Below the pieces are notes generated by a model. It worked only from the letters and a program-made list of their open reading frames with translations. It was not told the DNA's origin and did no database searches. Both the position numbers and the translations under genes were made by a program. Positions 13,282 to 16,786 of a stretch of 16,786 bases of DNA are shown piece by piece (positions within the stretch are counted from its first letter, which is position 1; the number at the start of each line of letters is the position of its first letter). The stretch comes from Treponema sp. (GTDB lineage: Bacteria > Spirochaetota > Spirochaetia > Treponematales > Treponemataceae): positions 1-16,786 of the forward strand of contig JAGADS010000107.1 in NCBI GenBank assembly GCA_017613485.1. The letters run 5' to 3'.

Positions 13282-14883
13282 ATGGCAGAAGTTGAAAGTA
13301 AAAAGAAAGGTAAAAATACCGCAAAACTCGGAGCAATAATTGTTCTAATTTTATCAGCATTAGTTTTTATTCCTGTTGGAGGTTCTGCTGTCTTAGATTC
13401 TTTTAAAGAAAAAGGCAATACTATTGTTTTCGGAAAATATAAGGGCAATAAAATTGAATATAAGGCAGGAACAGAATTTGCAAATGCAGTTACAACACTG
13501 GCCACAAAGTATCAGCAGTACGGCTATGACGTAAACAGCATGACAAATTCAATCTTTGAGCAGGCCCTTAACGGTTTAGTCGAAGATCTCTTTTACCGTG
13601 ACCAGTTGAAGAAAGCAGGTTATTCAGTTTCAAAAGAAGCCGTTAACCGCGATATGGTTCCGTACTTTACAGATGACAACGGTAATTTCTCCAAGAAAAT
13701 TTACAACGAGACAAGCCAGTCATACAAAGAGGAATTGAGGACAGCAGTTGAAAAACAGCTTATGCAGGAAAGATTTACAAATGATCTTTTCGGAAACGAT
13801 TACAGCAATGACGTGAAGATTCTTGGCCTTAAGATTTCCTCAAAAGAAAGCCAGTTTGTAGCAAATATGAATAAGGAAAAACATTCTTTCCTTGTCACTT
13901 CATACAGCACAAATGATTTTCCACAGGATGAAGTCAAGAAATATATCCGTGATAATTCACAGCTTTTTGAAAAATATGATCTGTCTGCAGTCACACTTAG
14001 CTCACAGACAGAACTTCAGGCTCTGTTAAAGCAGATTCTTGCAAACGAGATTACTTTTGAGGATGCTGTTTCACAAAAATCAGAAAAACTTTTCACTGAC
14101 GAGAACGGCAAGCTTACAAGCTCTTACTGGTTCCAGCTTAGAAGCACAGTGGCAAACGAAGAGGATCTTTCAAAAATCACTTCTCTTTCTGCCGGTGAAT
14201 ACAGCGAGGTAATTCCTACACTCCGTGGATATACAGTATTTAAATGCGACAGCACCAAGGCTTCTGCCAACGCAGACAACCAGGACACTCTTGACGCGGC
14301 ACTTACCTATATCAAGTCAAACGAGCGCGGTGTTATTGAAAACTATTATATAGAACTTGCACGTCAGTTTATAACCGATGCATCTTCCATGCCTGAAGGA
14401 TATCTGGAAAAATTCGAGGATTCTCAGGCTCTTCCTGTTGATGCAAGCGATCCTGCCATTGCAAGACGTATTGCAGCCGGTGATGAGAACATTGTCAAGA
14501 TTTCTGGATTTGAAAATGCATGTCTTAAGCACGGTATTTCTTCTGACGAGGCAATCGCATTCCCGATTAACTATGGAAACAACGGTCTTTTGACTGCTAT
14601 GGCAGATGCAAATGGAGTTCTTACTTCACTGCCATCAAACGAAAAAGCACTTGAAATCATGTTCAGTCTTAAGAACAATCAGATAAGCGCACCTTTTGTA
14701 CTGGGAGACAAAGTTGTTGTTGCCAAATGTATCGGTATTCAGACTAATGAAGAGAGTGAGTTCTCATCATACTCTTCTGCAATCTATTTTTCCGAGAAAG
14801 ACAATTCAAGCAATACCATACTCAATTCTCCTGATTTTGAAAACAATCTTTATGGTGCCATTCTCGAAATGAACCTTAGATAA
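13282..14883 (+). CDS. Membrane-anchored SurA/PpiD-like periplasmic chaperone
   Basis: The protein has 533 residues from the ATG at 13282. A Lys-rich cytoplasmic tail (VESKKKGKNTAK) and a single membrane segment (about residues 16-34, LGAIIVLILSALVFIPVGG) are followed by a large periplasmic part, the PpiD topology. Residues about 60-190 resemble a SurA/PpiD N-terminal chaperone domain (NSIFEQALNGLVEDLFYRDQ then LKKAGYSVSKEAV). A degenerate parvulin-like region follows at about 234-325 (ending LSAGEYSEVIPTLRGYTVFK), and the C-terminus has another parvulin-like stretch (MFSLKNNQISAPFVLGDKVV). Clear catalytic isomerase residues are not evident, so it is more likely a folding chaperone. GAAAGGA at 13264-13270 serves this start; the ATGs at 13228 and 13270 lie in the -10 box or on the Shine-Dalgarno. 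The DUF115 gene follows after four bases. Confidence 0.85.
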   Translation: MAEVESKKKGKNTAKLGAIIVLILSALVFIPVGGSAVLDSFKEKGNTIVFGKYKGNKIEYKAGTEFANAVTTLATKYQQYGYDVNSMTNSIFEQALNGLVEDLFYRDQLKKAGYSVSKEAVNRDMVPYFTDDNGNFSKKIYNETSQSYKEELRTAVEKQLMQERFTNDLFGNDYSNDVKILGLKISSKESQFVANMNKEKHSFLVTSYSTNDFPQDEVKKYIRDNSQLFEKYDLSAVTLSSQTELQALLKQILANEITFEDAVSQKSEKLFTDENGKLTSSYWFQLRSTVANEEDLSKITSLSAGEYSEVIPTLRGYTVFKCDSTKASANADNQDTLDAALTYIKSNERGVIENYYIELARQFITDASSMPEGYLEKFEDSQALPVDASDPAIARRIAAGDENIVKISGFENACLKHGISSDEAIAFPINYGNNGLLTAMADANGVLTSLPSNEKALEIMFSLKNNQISAPFVLGDKVVVAKCIGIQTNEESEFSSYSSAIYFSEKDNSSNTILNSPDFENNLYGAILEMNLR

Positions 14884-14887
14884 GCCT

Positions 14888-16531
14888 ATGCAGCAGATTG
14901 AACAGCCCCGCATCTTGGAGACAGGAACGGGGCTTTCTTATTCAAAAACGGTAGAATACAAAGGCCGCTTTCTTTATTCAAAATACAATCCTTCAAAATC
15001 AATTCTTTCATTAATTGAGCGCACAGATATTTTACCGGGGACTCTGATAGTCATAAAATCACCTTGCCTGTTTTACGGGCTTAAAGAGCTAGTCCAGAAA
15101 CTTCCTGAGCATTGTCCTGTACTTGCACTGGAGGCAGAAGCGGAGCTTTTATCTCTTGCACAAAAATCACTTGAAGAGCTTAAACTGCAAGATACCGTTC
15201 AGCTTTTTTCACAAAATGACTTGGAATGTCTTGATTCTTTTTTAAGGGAACTTGCTGACACAGGAAATATAAAACGCATCCTACCGCTTGATTTCTCTGG
15301 TGGTGTTGTATTTCACGCTGATTTTTACAGCAGAGTATGTGCTGCATCCCAGGAGATTGTATCTTCATTCTGGAAAAACAGAATCACAATCGTAAAGATG
15401 GGCCGTCTTTTCTCCAAGAACATATTCTGCAATGTTCAGTGCCTTTCTTCCTCAATTACACTGAATGATGTGGCTCATACTGTCTCAAAACCTATTATCG
15501 TATGCGGTGCAGGTGAAAGCCTTGACCACACTTTTTCAGCCATGGATGAAGATTTACTTAATGCTGTTAAGGGTGGCAAATTTTTTATTCTTGCCGTAGA
15601 TGCTGCCCTCACATCACTTCTTGACCGTGGAATTCCCGTAGATGCCGTCGTCGGAATGGAAAGCCAGAGTGCGATACAAAATGCCTATATCGGTTCAAAA
15701 GGCAGCAGAATACCGCTATTTGCCGATTTATGTTCACGTCCTCAGATACCTGCCATTCTGAGCGGTCCCGTAATCTTCTATGCAACTCGCTTTGCCTCCG
15801 CACATTATCTTGATGACCTTAAGAACAGGGGTGTGATTGATTCTTTCATACCGCCTCTGGGTTCAGTAGGATTGACTGCAACACTCATTGCCCTTTACCT
15901 CAGGAAATCAGGCGAAATAAAAGTTTACGTGACAGGTCTTGATTTCAGCTACAGCATGGGGCTTACACACGCAAAGGGAACTCCCGCACAAAAAAGAAGG
16001 CTTTTTACGCATACAAGGACAAATACACTCGGTTCCTATGATGCGGCATTCGGACAGGGCTGCTCTATCGTTCAAGGGAAAACAGGCACTATGATCTCAA
16101 GCGGTATAATGGAGCTTTATGCCTCTACATTCAACTCCATGTTTGCAAGGATAGAGAATCTGATTGACATAAGGGATAACGGTCTTCCACTGCATATAGA
16201 AAACGGCAAAATAACAAACCCCTGTAATGGAGATAAGGAAGCATTTATTCAGGCCATAGAAAAAAGTCAAAATAAATCCTTTCAAAATGACAAGGCAACG
16301 GCATGGATTCAACATGAAAAGAAAGCACTTCTAGAGGCAAGGGATTTGCTTATAAACGGAGAGAATTCAGATTACAGGGATAAAAATATAGATTTGAACA
16401 GCCAGCTTACAGAGCTTTTAGCACCCAGGGATTATCTTTACATACATTTCCCTGACGGAACCCATTTTTCAACAGAACCGCAGTTCCTTAAACGAGTCCG
16501 TGCAGAGATTGATTTTTTCCTGAAATGGTAA
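14888..16531 (+). CDS. DUF115 / MptE-like (motility-associated factor family) protein
   Basis: This 547-residue protein has a DUF115 core (about residues 195-400), the domain shared by archaeal 6-hydroxymethylpterin pyrophosphokinase MptE and bacterial Maf proteins that glycosylate flagellins. Seen: a Rossmann-like IIVCGAGESLD (about 203-212), ILAVDAALTSLLDRGIPVDA with VVGMESQ after it, LGSVGLTATLIALYL, and VYVTGLDFSYSMGLTHAKGT with D352 and H361. The N-terminal third (residues 1-190) resembles a second nucleotide- or SAM-like fold in larger Maf proteins. Length fits the family. It has no strong Shine-Dalgarno and begins four bases after the upstream stop, so translation is probably coupled to the chaperone gene. 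Spirochaete flagellins are glycosylated in some species, which makes a flagellar role plausible, but no flagellar gene is nearby. Exact substrate unknown. Confidence 0.88.
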   Translation: MQQIEQPRILETGTGLSYSKTVEYKGRFLYSKYNPSKSILSLIERTDILPGTLIVIKSPCLFYGLKELVQKLPEHCPVLALEAEAELLSLAQKSLEELKLQDTVQLFSQNDLECLDSFLRELADTGNIKRILPLDFSGGVVFHADFYSRVCAASQEIVSSFWKNRITIVKMGRLFSKNIFCNVQCLSSSITLNDVAHTVSKPIIVCGAGESLDHTFSAMDEDLLNAVKGGKFFILAVDAALTSLLDRGIPVDAVVGMESQSAIQNAYIGSKGSRIPLFADLCSRPQIPAILSGPVIFYATRFASAHYLDDLKNRGVIDSFIPPLGSVGLTATLIALYLRKSGEIKVYVTGLDFSYSMGLTHAKGTPAQKRRLFTHTRTNTLGSYDAAFGQGCSIVQGKTGTMISSGIMELYASTFNSMFARIENLIDIRDNGLPLHIENGKITNPCNGDKEAFIQAIEKSQNKSFQNDKATAWIQHEKKALLEARDLLINGENSDYRDKNIDLNSQLTELLAPRDYLYIHFPDGTHFSTEPQFLKRVRAEIDFFLKW

Positions 16532-16534
16532 TTG

Positions 16535-16786
16535 TTATTTCTGGAAATTCAGATAGCTGGATGCCTTTACACGCTCAAGATGAACGCTTGCACCCGCATT
16601 GTTCTCCATGAATTTCTCAAGACTGATTTCAGTACCGTTCTGGAATACGGAGCATGCAAATTTTCCCTTGTCGGTAATGTACGGGAAAAATACAGCATTT
16701 CCGTCGAATACAGCCTCGTCAACCTTTGTTTTTGATGTGTGCCTTATTGCCCCAAGGAAGAACCAGCCAGGCTCACGGTTTGCAAG
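16535..16786 (-). CDS. C-terminal end of an unidentified minus-strand gene
   Basis: The minus strand is open from the right window edge to a TAA at 16535-16537, giving 83 residues that read as ordinary protein (starting LANREPGWFFLGAIRH, later VFFPYITDKGKFACSVF, ending VKASSYLNFQK). Codon choice resembles the neighbouring genes. The 5' part lies outside the window. Beta-rich character with Gly and aromatic residues; I do not recognise the family. It converges on the DUF115 gene with three bases between the stop codons and no terminator in between. The overlapping + strand frame here is a shadow. Confidence 0.75.
   Translation of the reverse strand, partial: LANREPGWFFLGAIRHTSKTKVDEAVFDGNAVFFPYITDKGKFACSVFQNGTEISLEKFMENNAGASVHLERVKASSYLNFQK

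Noticed and set aside
16532..16735. A + strand frame of 67 residues after the DUF115 gene
   Set aside because: It has no ribosome binding site and unusual composition, and lies opposite a better minus-strand coding frame that reaches the window edge.

Overview
The window looks like a chromosomal segment of a Treponema-like spirochaete. This is an inference from the gene families and their combination (CstA-type carrier, a two-nuclease AddAB-type enzyme next to a secreted barrel-like protein, a DUF115/MptE-like 'motility-associated factor' protein, tRNAs without encoded CCA), from the moderate-to-low GC content, and from clear TTGACA/TATAAT promoters and GGAGG ribosome binding sites. No rRNA or species marker is present, so the genus is a best guess.

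Layout. (1) 2-847: the 3' part of an unrecognised + strand gene entering from the left. (2) 892-1677: a minus-strand type II toxin-antitoxin pair, a Phd/YefM antitoxin and a VapC PIN-domain toxin joined by an ATGA overlap. Its promoter overlaps two 11-bp direct repeats exactly 20 bp apart, a likely autoregulatory operator. (3) 1715-3959: a divergent + strand unit. A near-consensus promoter sits so close to the start codon of a 160-residue conserved-looking protein that the mRNA should be leaderless. It is followed by a CstA-family membrane transporter and a rho-independent terminator. (4) 4058-12886: a long + strand run. A promoter carrying three TGAAATT repeats at an 11-bp period precedes a secreted coiled-coil/barrel-like protein. 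One base later comes an AddB/RexB-type nuclease, overlapping by ATGA an AddA/RexA-type helicase-nuclease. A terminator-shaped hairpin lies inside the first 75 bases of the addB-like gene. (5) 12915-13117: minus-strand tRNA-Pro(CGG) and tRNA-Asp(GTC), separated by an intrinsic terminator, the Asp promoter being backed by phased A-tracts. (6) 13209-16531: a + strand pair with a strong promoter, encoding a membrane-anchored SurA/PpiD-like periplasmic chaperone and a DUF115/MptE-like protein. (7) 16535-16786: the C-terminal end of a minus-strand gene entering from the right and converging on the DUF115 gene with a 3-base gap.

How it fits together. AddB and AddA should form one heterodimer that resects double-strand DNA ends: AddA keeps all helicase motifs plus a nuclease, while AddB keeps an iron-sulphur nuclease but no Walker A. 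The chaperone and DUF115 proteins may act together on envelope or flagellar proteins, though only their adjacency supports this. The most unusual signals are regulatory: the terminator-like hairpin within addB, the helically phased repeats at two promoters, the leaderless gene and the phased A-tracts. I see no convincing new multi-gene system, CRISPR array, prophage or insertion sequence.
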